64,000 nt of DNA from Candidatus Pantoea formicae (GTDB taxonomy: Bacteria > Pseudomonadota > Gammaproteobacteria > Enterobacterales > Enterobacteriaceae): positions 771,961 through 835,960 of the forward strand of contig NZ_VWXD01000003.1 of the NCBI RefSeq assembly GCF_011752625.1, written 5' to 3'. A model generated the notes under the pieces. The model saw only the letters and a list, made by a program, of their open reading frames with translations, made no database searches and had not been told where the DNA came from. Shown here piece after piece: positions 45,245-54,776 of the stretch; within the stretch, counting starts at the first letter, position 1, and each line of letters starts with the position of its first letter. The position numbers were made by a program, and so were the translations under genes.

Positions 45245-47293
45245 TTAGTTCGCCTCCACGGGGGTGATCAGCAGGTTGCCGAAGTTATCTAAGTCCACCT
45301 GCATGCCAGGCGGAACGCAAGTGGTGCAGTCATCTTGCGCAATGATCACCGGGCCAAACAGGTGGTGCCCGGCAAGGAGACTGGCGCGTAGCACCACATC
45401 AACCTGATGCGATGCGCCATCTATCCATGCACTGACCTGTTTCGACACCTCAACGGGCGCACTGGCAGTGGCCAGCGTGTTAAGCATCGGTTTTGGCGTA
45501 GGTGATGCAATCACCAAACGTAGGTTTATGATCTGTACTGGCGCGCCAGCATCAAAGTGACCAAAGAGTTGCTGGTGTTGGCGGTCAAAGGCAGCATGCA
45601 GTGCACTGACATTCGCCTGTGTTAGCCACTCAGGCTCCAGAGCGACTTCGATCTCAAACGACTGGCCGCGATAGCGCATATCAGCGCTATAGTGCAGGGT
45701 AAATGGCATATGGGCGCCGTGTTGTTCGCTCAACCAGTGGCGTGCACGCTGGCTCAGGGCATCGGCTTCTGTCGCCAGACTGTCGGCCAGCATGGCATCA
45801 AGATCGCTATACAGTGTGCGAATAAAGTCGTTGCGGATATCCGCCACCAGACCGCCCAGTGCAGACAGCACACCTGGCGTCGGTGGCACGATGACGCCTT
45901 TCATATTCAGTTCACGAGCAAGGAAGCAGCCCATCATTGGACCGGCACCGCCAAAGGCCAGGAACCAAAATTCACGCGGGTCCAGCCCAAAGCGAGACAG
46001 CAATCCACTGGTGTCACCGTACATGCTGGAGATCGCCAGCTCAATGGCGGTTTCAGCGGTCTCTTCCACCGTAATACCTAACCGTTCTGCCAGTGGCTGC
46101 CATGCGGCACGGGCAGCGGCAACATCCACTTTCACGGCGTTGTAGCCGAGATCGCCGTGTCCGATCATGCCACAGGCGGCAAAGGCATCGGTGGCGGTGG
46201 GTTGCGTGCCGCCACGCTGGAAACACACCGGTCCAGGCAAGGATCCCGCACTGTCCGGCCCCATTTGTAGGACGCCCTGGTTGTCGATCCACGCCAACGA
46301 ACCGCCGCCTTGGCCCACCGAGGTGACAGCCACCGACGGAATGTAGATCGGAAAGTCACCGATGATTTCGCCGTTGCCTTGTGCCACCTGCCCATCAACA
46401 ATCACCGCCACATCGGCACTGGTGCCACCAATATCCAGACTGAGGATCTTGTCGAACCCGCAGGCACTGGCGAGGAAGCTGGCACCAATGACACCCGATG
46501 CTGTTCCCGACAGCACCATCTGCACGCATTCGCTTTTCGCCTGTTCTACCCCCATCACACCACCATTGGATTTCGTGATGCGCGGTGGTGACTGTACGCC
46601 CATGGTTTGTAAGGCGCGTTCAAACGATTCCAGGTAGTGAATCACCATCGGCTGGACGTAGGCATTGATGGTGGCAGTAATGGTGCGCTCGTACTCGCGG
46701 ATAATCGGCCAGATATCTGCCGAACAGGACGTGAGAAGTTCAGGTGCCACCTCTTCAATAATGGCTTTCACTGCGGCTTCATTGTGGCGATTGCGATAGC
46801 TGTGCAGGAGCGACACCACAATCCCCTGACAACCCGCCGCGCGCGCCATGTCGATAGCCGTGATCACGCTCTGACGATCCACTGGCTGCAATACGTTGCC
46901 ATGGCGGTCAGTACGCTCTTTGATGGCATATACCCGGTCGCGTGAAATGAGAGGAGCGGGACGCCGTGAGAACAAATCGTGGATATGTGGGATCTTGAGG
47001 CGCGCCAGCTCAAGCACATCACAAAAGCCGTCGGTGGCAAACAGGGCCAACCTTACCCCGCGCTGCTGGATCACCGCGTTGATGCCCACGGTGGTGCCAT
47101 GGGTAAAGTAGTCAATATGCTGGGGTTCTATACCCTCACGCTGCTGCAACTGCGCCAATCCCGTCAAAATCTCGCTGCCTGGCTGATCCGGCCGCGACAG
47201 CACTTTTAAGGTATGAATCTGATTAGTCTGTTCATTCAGCACGGCGAAATCGGTAAACGATCCGCCAATATCAACGCCAACGCGGTAACCCAT
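45245..47293 (-). CDS. Hydantoinase A/oxoprolinase family protein (ATP-binding subunit)
   Basis: A 682-residue HyuA-type subunit. The ASKHA-fold phosphate motifs are visible: GVDIGGSFTDFAVLN at the N-terminus, FTHGTTVGINAVIQQ about residue 65, and SLDIGGTSADVAVI about 285; FGGAGPMMGCFLARELNM follows near 455. GGAG precedes the ATG. It forms a two-gene unit with hyuB. In this context the substrate is probably a cyclic amide or carbamoylated amine; that is inference. Confidence 0.9.
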   Translation of the reverse strand: MGYRVGVDIGGSFTDFAVLNEQTNQIHTLKVLSRPDQPGSEILTGLAQLQQREGIEPQHIDYFTHGTTVGINAVIQQRGVRLALFATDGFCDVLELARLKIPHIHDLFSRRPAPLISRDRVYAIKERTDRHGNVLQPVDRQSVITAIDMARAAGCQGIVVSLLHSYRNRHNEAAVKAIIEEVAPELLTSCSADIWPIIREYERTITATINAYVQPMVIHYLESFERALQTMGVQSPPRITKSNGGVMGVEQAKSECVQMVLSGTASGVIGASFLASACGFDKILSLDIGGTSADVAVIVDGQVAQGNGEIIGDFPIYIPSVAVTSVGQGGGSLAWIDNQGVLQMGPDSAGSLPGPVCFQRGGTQPTATDAFAACGMIGHGDLGYNAVKVDVAAARAAWQPLAERLGITVEETAETAIELAISSMYGDTSGLLSRFGLDPREFWFLAFGGAGPMMGCFLARELNMKGVIVPPTPGVLSALGGLVADIRNDFIRTLYSDLDAMLADSLATEADALSQRARHWLSEQHGAHMPFTLHYSADMRYRGQSFEIEVALEPEWLTQANVSALHAAFDRQHQQLFGHFDAGAPVQIINLRLVIASPTPKPMLNTLATASAPVEVSKQVSAWIDGASHQVDVVLRASLLAGHHLFGPVIIAQDDCTTCVPPGMQVDLDNFGNLLITPVEAN

Positions 47294-47311
47294 GGTGAGA
47301 AAACTCCATTA

Positions 47312-47758
47312 TCAGGAGAGTGGAAATTCCATCAGTTTTTGTGGATCCTGCACCACACGCCAGCCAAGGCGCTGATACAGCTGATGGGCATCATTGGTGG
47401 AAAGCATCCAGCGGTGCACGGTGGCGAGTTCCGGGTGCGCACGCACGCAGGTCGCCAGCCAGCTACCCAGCCCGTGCCCCCGCCAGTTCTCGTCAATCAT
47501 CACATCGCATAGCCAGCCGAAACGGGTGTAATCCGTCACCAGCCGTGCAAAACCAATTTGCTGCTGTTGGTGATACACGCCAAACGGCAGCGAACCGGCA
47601 AAAGCACGTTCGGTTTTGGCACGAGGCTGGTCCTTGGCCCAATAAGATTTCTCCACCAGCTGTTGGTGGATATAGTTCATATCGAGGCGCTGACGTTCGG
47701 TGGAGATAGTGAAGTCGTCGCGCTGCCAGAGTTGGTCGGCAATGGTCAGGACGGTCAT
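47312..47758 (-). CDS. GNAT family N-acetyltransferase
   Basis: A 148-residue acetyltransferase. The acetyl-CoA-binding region is DVMIDENWRGHGLGSWLATCV (in parts DENWRGHGLGSWL), with a C-terminal YQRLGWRVV. AAGGAG lies 6 bp before the ATG. It resembles the small stand-alone GNATs that modify free amino acids or amines; it lies 18 bp upstream of hyuA and may be cotranscribed. Confidence 0.85.
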   Translation of the reverse strand: MTVLTIADQLWQRDDFTISTERQRLDMNYIHQQLVEKSYWAKDQPRAKTERAFAGSLPFGVYHQQQQIGFARLVTDYTRFGWLCDVMIDENWRGHGLGSWLATCVRAHPELATVHRWMLSTNDAHQLYQRLGWRVVQDPQKLMEFPLS

Positions 47759-47902
47759 GGCAACTCCTTGTAAAGGGATAAATTAAGTGTACGGATGAGC
47801 AGGCACACGGCGCGCTTAAAGCCATGGTTGGAACAGTAAAGATAAAGGGAATTTCGGGCAGGGAAGAAATTTTATGCTGTGAGGTTTTGCAGACGAAAAT
47901 GG

Positions 47903-47981
47903 GTAGCGGCGCAATTTACTGGGTGTTTTCCAGCGCTAAAGTTGCTGAATGAAACCCGCGCGATAAATCGCGCCGCTATAG
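47903..47981. repeat. REP-like GTAG palindromes upstream of the GNAT gene
   Basis: A plus-orientation copy starts GTAGCGGCGCAATTTA at 47903, partly degenerate. A minus-orientation copy has the perfect hairpin GCGCGAT-AA-ATCGCGC at 47958-47973, followed by CGCTATAG, a decayed CTAC head. Same family as the elements at 53.0, 58.3 and 62.2 kb. Confidence 0.65.
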
Positions 47982-47999
47982 TTTGAGGTGCGGGACAAA

Positions 48000-48512
48000 T
48001 TACACCCCAAAATCCACGGGATTATGCCTGGCAATCAGCGAACGTAACGGCACGCTGCTTTTCATAATCGGTGACTTAATCACGATATAGCTGAAGTACT
48101 TATCGATGCCGATTTGTGCATCGAGCATCTTCTCAATCACTTCCTGGTAATGCTCAATGCTGCGGGTTATAAAACGCAGCAAATAGTCGTAGCCACCCGT
48201 AATCAAATGGCACTCCATCAACTCATCCACATCACGTACCGCATTTTCGAACTTCATAAAATCTTCGCGGCGATGACCCGAAAGCGTGACCTCGGTGAAG
48301 ACCGTCACGGAGTCGGTGATTTTGGTCAGATTGATGTGGGCTTCATATCCGGTGATAAAACCGGCTTGTTCGAGGCGTTTCACCCGTTGCAAGCAGGGGC
48401 TAGGCGAAAGTCCAACGGCATCGGCGAGATTGACGTTGCTGATACGGCCATCTTTTTGTAATTGCACCAAAATGTTGATGTCGATGCGGTCTAATTTCAT
48501 TAAGCCGTTCAT
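48000..48512 (-). CDS. Lrp/AsnC-family transcriptional regulator
   Basis: A 170-residue regulator. The N-terminal helix-turn-helix is about residues 5-60 (LDRIDINILVQLQKDGRISNVNLADAVGLSPSPCLQRVKRLE in parts: LVQLQKDGRIS, VGLSPSPCLQRVKRLE), then the RAM ligand domain. The ATG at 48512 follows GAGGGG; other in-frame starts at 48524 and 48500 are possible. It lies within the amine island between gabT and hyuA and is a likely local activator or repressor responding to an amino acid. Confidence 0.9.
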   Translation of the reverse strand: MNGLMKLDRIDINILVQLQKDGRISNVNLADAVGLSPSPCLQRVKRLEQAGFITGYEAHINLTKITDSVTVFTEVTLSGHRREDFMKFENAVRDVDELMECHLITGGYDYLLRFITRSIEHYQEVIEKMLDAQIGIDKYFSYIVIKSPIMKSSVPLRSLIARHNPVDFGV

Positions 48513-48569
48513 AGCACCCCTCATTGTTGACCAATTGCGCAGGTTGTGACAAAGGTATAACACGCTTTG

Positions 48570-48610
48570 ACGTGGCGGCGCTAGCGTGCGTGCGCGCCAC
48601 GTTTTATTTT
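48570..48610 (+). terminator. Plus-strand terminator-like hairpin with no plus-strand gene
   Basis: ACGTGGCGGCGC pairs with GCGCGCCACGT (one bulge), followed on the plus strand by TTTTATTTT. All neighbouring genes are on the minus strand. It sits between gabT and the Lrp-type gene; it may stop antisense transcription or serve gabT despite the poor minus-strand T-tract. Confidence 0.55.
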
Positions 48611-48653
48611 GGTCTAGTGAATAATTCCAGAAATATCAATGAGGAAGCGGGGT

Positions 48654-49970
48654 TTATCCTAAACGACCACTGGCGCGTGCCAGCGCAATATCAAAGATAT
48701 GCAACGCTTCTTCCAGTTGTGAATCTGTGGTCACCAGCGGTGCGAGGAAACGCACCACGTTGCGATGCAGTCCACACTTAATCAGCAACAACCCTTCCTG
48801 GCAGGCACAGTCGAGAATTTTCTGCGTCATCGCCGCATCAGGACGTTTGGTTTCGAAGTCGATGATCTCCACCGCCTGCATAAAGCCCACACCACGCACT
48901 TCGCCAATACAGGCATACTTTTCAGCCAGTTGCTGCAGGCGTGCATTGAGTTGTTCACCCAGCTGATTACTTCGGGCGAGCAAGTTATCGTTTTCCAGCA
49001 GGTCCAGCACCGCCAGCGCAGCCGCACAACCCAGTGCGTTTCCGCCGTAAGTACCACCAAGACCACCCGGCAGCGGCGCATCCATGATCGCGGCTTTACC
49101 CACCACACCTGAAATGGGCAAACCGCCACCCAGGCTTTTCGCCACCGTCACCAGGTCTGGAGTGATACCCAGTTGCTGGAAGGCGAACATGGTCCCAGTA
49201 CGACCAAAACCGGTTTGCACTTCGTCAAGAATCAGCACAATGCCATGTTTTTCGGTGATGCGACGCAGTGCCTGCATAAAGTTAGCCCCAGCAGGCAAGA
49301 AGCCGCCGTCACCCTGAACCGGCTCGATGATAATCGCGGCGACGCGTTCCGGCAGGATCTGCACGGCAAAAAGCTGTTCCAGTGCTTGCAGGCAATCCTC
49401 ATCACTCACACCGTGGAAAGCATTCGGATAAGGTAAGCGATAAACTTCTGACGCAAAGGGTCCGAAGTTCTGCTTATAAGGCTGGCTCATGCCGGTCAAT
49501 GTGCAGCCCAGCAGCGTACGCCCATGGAAGGCGCCATCAAAGGCGATAATACCGCTACGATTGGTGTGTGCACGGGCAATTTTCACCGCATTTTCTACTG
49601 CTTCTGCGCCGCTGGTGAAGAACACGCTTTTATAAGGTTCCCCGTTGCCCACTAGGGTATTCAGGCGTTGGGCTAACTCGATGTAACCGGGATAGGCCAC
49701 CACCTGGAAACAGGCGTGCGACACCAGCCCTAACTGTTGAGTGACGGCATTGACCACTGCTGGATGGTTATGTCCAACATTGAGTACGCCGATACCACCG
49801 ACAAAATCAAGATAGCGATTGCCCTCTACGTCCCATACTTCGCTGCCTTTTGCCCGTTCAATCACCAACGGATGCGCGGTGACCACACCGCGTGGCACAT
49901 TCTGCTCACGCGTATCCAGTAACAGGCCGTTATCGGTATACGTTTGCTGCTCCGCCATGACATTCTGCAT
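48654..49970 (-). CDS. gabT: 4-aminobutyrate aminotransferase (GabT/PuuE type)
   Basis: A 438-residue class III PLP aminotransferase that converts GABA and 2-oxoglutarate to succinate semialdehyde and glutamate. The N-terminus (VPRGVVTAHPL, VWDVEGNRYLDFVGGIGVLNVGH in parts), TSGAEAVENAVKIAR, DGAFHGRT, ILDEVQTGFGRTG and PLP Lys268 in TVAKSLGGGLP all match GabT; Lys268 has the same number as in E. coli GabT. The ATG 9 bp after GAGG is used; ATG 49958 is an alternative. A related omega-amino acid could be the real substrate. It pairs functionally with the succinate-semialdehyde dehydrogenase gene at 62.2-63.7 kb. Confidence 0.88.
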   Translation of the reverse strand: MQNVMAEQQTYTDNGLLLDTREQNVPRGVVTAHPLVIERAKGSEVWDVEGNRYLDFVGGIGVLNVGHNHPAVVNAVTQQLGLVSHACFQVVAYPGYIELAQRLNTLVGNGEPYKSVFFTSGAEAVENAVKIARAHTNRSGIIAFDGAFHGRTLLGCTLTGMSQPYKQNFGPFASEVYRLPYPNAFHGVSDEDCLQALEQLFAVQILPERVAAIIIEPVQGDGGFLPAGANFMQALRRITEKHGIVLILDEVQTGFGRTGTMFAFQQLGITPDLVTVAKSLGGGLPISGVVGKAAIMDAPLPGGLGGTYGGNALGCAAALAVLDLLENDNLLARSNQLGEQLNARLQQLAEKYACIGEVRGVGFMQAVEIIDFETKRPDAAMTQKILDCACQEGLLLIKCGLHRNVVRFLAPLVTTDSQLEEALHIFDIALARASGRLG

Positions 49971-50085
49971 TTTAAAAACCCTCATCCACGTAACGTTCGG
50001 TTGGCTCAAGTATCGCAACCCGTTGGTTTCTCACGCTGCCGTAATCAGCAAAGCAGCGGCATTTCCTGTCAAAATCTCCGGCCAA

Positions 50086-51225
50086 TCAGCCGGGAAATTC
50101 TGCACGCAGCCCGTGACGGGCCATTGCCGTCAACGCCTGAATACCGTGCGGGATCAAAGCATCGTTGAAGTCGTAAGCTGAATGGTGCAAGGGTTGGCTA
50201 GGTGCAGAACCGATCCACACATAAGCCCCCGGCCTGGCCAGCAACATAAAGGCAAAATCTTCTGAGGTTAGCGCCGGTTGTTTCGCCGGCTGCGCGGACA
50301 TTCCCGCCTCTTGCAACGCTCCGAGGGCCTGTTGCGCTGCCTTGACGTTATTGACCGTGGCCGGGTAATAGCGCAGATAGCTGACCTCGGCCTGCAAACC
50401 GTGCGCTGCCGTGACATGCTGCGCCATTTCCCGCAGCCGACTTTCAATAATGTCCTGAGCTGCCGGGCTAAAGGTACGCACCGTACCCGTTATGCTGGCC
50501 TCGGCTGGGATCATGTTGTGCGAGAATCCTCCCTGCATGCGTGTCACCGTCAGTAAGCCGGGTTCGCAGGGATCAAGCGCACGCGCCACCAAGGTGTTGA
50601 GCTGCACAACCAGCTCGCTAGTCGCCAGCAACGTGTCACGCGTCAGGTGCGGTTGTGCGGCATGGCCACCTCCCCCTTTCACCGTGATATCGAAACGGTC
50701 AGCCGCCGCCATGATGGCGCCCGGTCGCGTCTGCACCTCACCTAATGGCAGTTCTGGCCAGTTGTGCAGAGCAAATACCGCATCACAGGGGAATTGCTCG
50801 AACAGGCCGTCATCGATCATTGCTTTGGCACCCGCCAGCCCCTCCTCTGCCGGTTGGAAAATGAAGACGACCGTGCCTTCAAAGTCCTTCTGCTGAGCCA
50901 GTTGGATGGCCGCACCCAGCAGCATCACCGTATGGCCATCGTGACCACAGGCATGGCAGACATTAGCATGCACACTTTTCCACGCTTGTGTGCCGTTATC
51001 CTGCATGGGCAGTGCATCCATGTCGGCGCGCAGCCCTATCATGCGTGCGCCGGTTCCGCACTTCAGGACGCCCACCACACCGGTTTTACCCATGCCGCGA
51101 TGCACCTCTATCCCATGCTCTTGCAGCAGCTGTGCCACAATGTTACTGGTGCGCGTTTCCTGATACCCCAGCTCGGGATGGGCGTGCAGATCCCGTCGCA
51201 GAGCGACTAATTGTTCCAGTTGCAT
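50086..51225 (-). CDS. M20 family amidohydrolase (hippurate hydrolase/N-acyl amino acid deacylase-like)
   Basis: A 379-residue metallopeptidase-type amidohydrolase. Metal motifs: LRADMDALPM, CHACGHDGHTVMLLGAA and FQPAEEGLAGAKAMIDDG, with KGGGGHAAQPH in the lid domain. Related enzymes cleave N-acyl amino acids, hippurate or indole-3-acetyl conjugates. The ATG starts one base after the stop of the dehydrogenase gene. In the island it could deacylate an imported N-acylated amine or amino acid. Confidence 0.88.
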   Translation of the reverse strand: MQLEQLVALRRDLHAHPELGYQETRTSNIVAQLLQEHGIEVHRGMGKTGVVGVLKCGTGARMIGLRADMDALPMQDNGTQAWKSVHANVCHACGHDGHTVMLLGAAIQLAQQKDFEGTVVFIFQPAEEGLAGAKAMIDDGLFEQFPCDAVFALHNWPELPLGEVQTRPGAIMAAADRFDITVKGGGGHAAQPHLTRDTLLATSELVVQLNTLVARALDPCEPGLLTVTRMQGGFSHNMIPAEASITGTVRTFSPAAQDIIESRLREMAQHVTAAHGLQAEVSYLRYYPATVNNVKAAQQALGALQEAGMSAQPAKQPALTSEDFAFMLLARPGAYVWIGSAPSQPLHHSAYDFNDALIPHGIQALTAMARHGLRAEFPG

Positions 51226-51226
51226 C

Positions 51227-52153
51227 TCAGTATCCCCGTTTGCGATCGATAAGACCGACCATCGGTTCGCCGCGTTGATAGCGGCGCAGGTTGTCGAGCA
51301 GCGCCGCCACAGCGCTATCGGTTTGCGTCTGGCTGGCAATATGCGGCGTGAGCCAGATGTCAGGATGCTGCCAGAAAGGATGTTCCGGCGGTAAAGGTTC
51401 GGGATCGGTCACATCAAGTACAGCGGCGCTCAATTGTTCGCTGGCCAGTGCCGTGAGCAGATCGTTATGATTTAACTGCGGGCCACGCCCCACCTGCACC
51501 AGTGCGGCGCCGGCAGGTAACTGCGCAAACAGTTCAGCGTTGAGCAAACCGCGCGTGCTATCGGTCAACGGCAGCAAACACACCAGAATGTCGCTGTGTG
51601 CCAGAAACTCACCCAGTTGCTCTGCGCCATGCCAGCAGCGCACACCCTCGAGTTCACGCGGTGTCCGGCTCCAGCCAGCACAGTCAAACCCTAATGACAC
51701 CAGCTGCTGCAAAGATGCCTGGCCGAGTTCACCTAAGCCCATTACCCCCACGCGCCGCTGACTGGCGGTACGAATCGGGTGCGTTTGCCACTTTGCTACA
51801 CGCTGCTGTTGGAAATAGCGCGGCATATCACGATGCAACCCCAACACGGCAAAGGTGACATACTCCACCATGCCTTGCGTCAGGCCGGGTTCGATCATTC
51901 GCACCACCGGCAAATTGGGTGGCAGTTGGCTAAGGTCGAACTGATCGGCTCCCGCGCCCACCGACAGTAGCGCTTTAAGATTAGGGAACGTCGCCATGAC
52001 ATCTTCCGGCGGTTGCCAGGCTACCAGCAGTTCAACCTGTTCCGCGTCACCCACATCCGGCCAGATATGCATCTTTACATCCGGCGCATGTTGCGCCAGC
52101 CAGCGCTGCCAGTGGGCTCCGCGCGTCGCTTCTGATTTATAAACGATATGCAT
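51227..52153 (-). CDS. D-2-hydroxyacid dehydrogenase (GhrA-like)
   Basis: A 308-residue dehydrogenase. It has LSVGAGADQFDLSQLP, MIEPGLTQGMVEYV, the cofactor motif VGVMGLGELGQASLQQL, and catalytic residues Arg in QVGRGPQLN, Glu in DPEPLPPEHP and His in LTPHIASQ. The pattern is that of glyoxylate/hydroxypyruvate reductase A. It overlaps the upstream GNAT gene by one base and is translationally coupled to the M20 hydrolase. It may remove a 2-keto acid released by the pathway. Confidence 0.88.
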   Translation of the reverse strand: MHIVYKSEATRGAHWQRWLAQHAPDVKMHIWPDVGDAEQVELLVAWQPPEDVMATFPNLKALLSVGAGADQFDLSQLPPNLPVVRMIEPGLTQGMVEYVTFAVLGLHRDMPRYFQQQRVAKWQTHPIRTASQRRVGVMGLGELGQASLQQLVSLGFDCAGWSRTPRELEGVRCWHGAEQLGEFLAHSDILVCLLPLTDSTRGLLNAELFAQLPAGAALVQVGRGPQLNHNDLLTALASEQLSAAVLDVTDPEPLPPEHPFWQHPDIWLTPHIASQTQTDSAVAALLDNLRRYQRGEPMVGLIDRKRGY

Positions 52154-52998
52154 CAGGCCATCGCCTGGGTCATCAACCCAAACGCCTGCATCTCACCGAC
52201 TTGCGGCGACCACGGCGTTCCCCGGTACATGGTGGTGGGCGCGTCAACTTTGACCAGCCCCAGTTTTTCCAGCCAGCTCGCTAGTGGTAAAGCCGCATCG
52301 GTATCGATGCGCACGAACTCACCGCGCAACCCCTGCATCAGCGCGGCAATCAACGCCTCTGCCACCTCGATATTGCGCGCAATCACCGGGCCAATCGCCC
52401 AACCGTGACCAAAGCGGCGCAGGCTGGCAAAACCTTGCACCCGCTGTTGCGCATCATGCAGCAATACCGTTTGATGGTCAGCGATCAGCGTTTGCATCAA
52501 CTGTGGACGCCACATACCGTGAGCCTGATGGTCTAATTCGGTGAGGAGATCGACTTCATTCGCCTCGACATTACGCAGTGTCAGACCAGTGGGGATGCTC
52601 ACCGCGGGCACCGCTGCCAGCTCACGTGTCTGATGCTGCTGAATGGTGCCCGTGACCTTAAAGCCGAGCTTCTCATACAGTCCTTGCCCCATTTCCGTCG
52701 CATGTAAACGAATCACGGCGTCCGGAAATTTTTCCATCACGGCCAGCATCAGCTGTTTGCCAATGCCACGCCCTTGGCAGGTGGGATTCACCACCACCAA
52801 GCCAATGGTTGCTGCCTGTTCACCCCAACGCCAGCCAAAGGCGCTGCCGACAAATTTACCCTGTTCCTCAGCGACCACGCCTTCACCCAATGCCAACGCC
52901 TGCTGCCAGTCTTCACGACGATGCGGCCATTTGAGCTGTTGGGTGATGGCATAGCCGTGTTCAATATCGTCCTGCGTCATGGCGCGTAATGTGATCAT
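52153..52998 (-). CDS. GNAT acetyltransferase with a second YitH-like domain
   Basis: A 281-residue protein. The first half is a canonical GNAT domain (LVVVNPTCQGRGIGKQLM with the acetyl-CoA loop; YEKLGFKVTG). The second half (from about 150) has a related fold segment (MWRPQLMQTLIADH, GFASLRRFGHGWAIGPVIARN) like the C-terminal domain of YitH-type acetyltransferases. The ATG follows AAGGAG. First gene of a tightly overlapping trio with the dehydrogenase and M20 hydrolase. Confidence 0.85.
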   Translation of the reverse strand: MITLRAMTQDDIEHGYAITQQLKWPHRREDWQQALALGEGVVAEEQGKFVGSAFGWRWGEQAATIGLVVVNPTCQGRGIGKQLMLAVMEKFPDAVIRLHATEMGQGLYEKLGFKVTGTIQQHQTRELAAVPAVSIPTGLTLRNVEANEVDLLTELDHQAHGMWRPQLMQTLIADHQTVLLHDAQQRVQGFASLRRFGHGWAIGPVIARNIEVAEALIAALMQGLRGEFVRIDTDAALPLASWLEKLGLVKVDAPTTMYRGTPWSPQVGEMQAFGLMTQAMA

Positions 52999-53032
52999 CT
53001 GCTGCTCCTTTCGTGTAAAACGCACCTGCGAT

Positions 53033-53097
53033 GTAGCGGCGCCATTTATTGCGCGAGCGGTTTCACCCTTGAAATGTGAGAAGAACCGCGCTGCTAC
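53033..53097. repeat. REP-like element with inverted GTAGC ends
   Basis: Starts GTAGCGGCGCCATTTATT at 53033 and ends ACCGCGCTGCTAC at 53097, so both ends carry the GTAGC head in opposite orientation. It fills the 113-bp gap between the ABC ATPase and GNAT genes. Confidence 0.65.
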
Positions 53098-53111
53098 GAA
53101 TGCCGTGATGT

Positions 53112-54776
53112 TTATTCTGCTTTAAGCACTTCTTCGTGCTCATCCAGCCAACCCTGTCGTAGCTCCGGCACCGCCCGTTTAAGACGCTCGAAGTACAGCT
53201 CGCTGGTCGGCTTATCATAATCAGCGCGGGAAATCTGCGTGACGATGCGACCTGATTTCATCACCACGATATCATCGCAAACGGCGCGCACGGCATGCAT
53301 ATCATGGCTGATGAACAGCACTGACAGCCCCAACTCACGACGCAGCTCGCTAATCAGATCCAGCACGGCGGCGGCGACCACCGTATCTAACGCCGATGTG
53401 ACTTCATCGCACAGAATCAGATCCGGCTCCGCCGCAAGGGCACGAGCCAGATTCACACGCTGCTTCTGCCCACCGGAGAGTGCCCATGGACGGCGCCACA
53501 ACACTGAACGCGGTAGTTTGACCAGGTCCAGCAATTGATGCAGACGACGCTCAAGATCGGCCCCTTTCAGGCCGTGGAACAGCACGAGCGGGCGAGTAAG
53601 AATACGTTCCACGCTGTGTGCCGGGTTCAGCGCGGTATCCGCCATCTGGAACACATACTGGATACGCCGCAGCTCGTTATCCGGGCGCTTATGCATATCG
53701 CCATTGATGTAGTGACCATTAAACAGAATATGACCGTGGCTCGGGGCATTTAGGCCAGCAATCGCATGTGCCAACGTGGTTTTACCCGATCCCGACTCGC
53801 CGATAATGCCAATCGCTTGCCCTTTCCACAGCTTAAGATTGATATCTTCCAGAATCAGCGTTTTCGGTTTGCCCTCACTATCACACGGGCCATATCCGGC
53901 ACTGAGATCGCGCACTTCCATCAGCGGCTGAACATCAGCCTCTGCACAGGTCCAGCTACTCTCGCGCTCTTTCTGACGTGCAGCATCCATCAGCAGTTGG
54001 GTATATTCAGCCTGCGGTGCGCCAATTAAACGTTCAGTGGTGCCGTACTCGGCCATTTTTCCACGCAGCAGCACCAAAATGCGATCCGCCATCTGCGCCA
54101 CTACCGCCAGATCGTGGCTGACATACACCGCGGTAACGCCACGTTGCGCCACCACGCGACGGAAGGCTTTTAGCACCTCAACTTGGGTGGTGACATCCAG
54201 TGCGGTCGTCGGCTCATCGAGGATCACGACATCAGGGTCGCCAATCAACGCCATCGCCGTCATCAAACGCTGTAGCTGACCGCCAGAAACCTGATGGGGA
54301 AAACGGTCGCCAATGGTGTCTGGGTTCGGTAGCGCCAGCTCGCGAAACAGGGCTATCGCCTTCTCTTTCGCCGCTTTACGTTTCATTGTGCCGTGGATCA
54401 CCACAGGTTCAATGACCTGATCGAGAATACGCATGCCGGGGTTGAAGGAGGCGGCGGCACTCTGGGCAATGTAGGCCACCTTGTTGCCGCGAAACTCACG
54501 CAACTGCCCCGGTGACAAGCTGCGCACGTCGGTTCCCGCCAGGTGGATATTGCCGTCAGCGATGCGACAGCCGTGACGGGCATATCCCATCAGCGCCATG
54601 GCGATGGTGGTTTTACCGGAACCCGATTCACCAATCAGTGCCAGCACTTCCCCTTTTTGCACCGTAAAACGGATGTCAGAAACCAGATCGATCTCTTCAC
54701 CTTTATCGGTCTGCGCCGTAACGCGCAGGTTTTCTACCGAAATCACTGGCATCGCAGTATGTGGTGTCACGTTCAT
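53112..54776 (-). CDS. Peptide/opine-type ABC transporter ATPase, two fused nucleotide-binding domains
   Basis: A 554-residue fusion of DppD-like and DppF-like ATPases. Domain 1 (about 10-265): GESGSGKTT, VSGGQLQRLMTAMA, VVILDEPTTALD. Domain 2 (about 290-540): GESGSGKTT, LSGGQKQRVNLARAL, LILCDEVTSALD; the Glu after the Walker B Asp is kept as Glu-Val instead of Glu-Pro. It overlaps the permease gene by 4 bp (ATGA). Energises uptake by the two permeases upstream. A fused ATPase is typical of YejF/GsiA-like systems. Confidence 0.92.
   Translation of the reverse strand: MNVTPHTAMPVISVENLRVTAQTDKGEEIDLVSDIRFTVQKGEVLALIGESGSGKTTIAMALMGYARHGCRIADGNIHLAGTDVRSLSPGQLREFRGNKVAYIAQSAAASFNPGMRILDQVIEPVVIHGTMKRKAAKEKAIALFRELALPNPDTIGDRFPHQVSGGQLQRLMTAMALIGDPDVVILDEPTTALDVTTQVEVLKAFRRVVAQRGVTAVYVSHDLAVVAQMADRILVLLRGKMAEYGTTERLIGAPQAEYTQLLMDAARQKERESSWTCAEADVQPLMEVRDLSAGYGPCDSEGKPKTLILEDINLKLWKGQAIGIIGESGSGKTTLAHAIAGLNAPSHGHILFNGHYINGDMHKRPDNELRRIQYVFQMADTALNPAHSVERILTRPLVLFHGLKGADLERRLHQLLDLVKLPRSVLWRRPWALSGGQKQRVNLARALAAEPDLILCDEVTSALDTVVAAAVLDLISELRRELGLSVLFISHDMHAVRAVCDDIVVMKSGRIVTQISRADYDKPTSELYFERLKRAVPELRQGWLDEHEEVLKAE

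Noticed and set aside
47759..47860. Sigma-54 element upstream of the GNAT/hydantoinase unit (TGGCTTTAAGCGCGC)
   Set aside because: GG/GC spacing fits, but the CAC and TTGC parts are missing, so it is likely chance.
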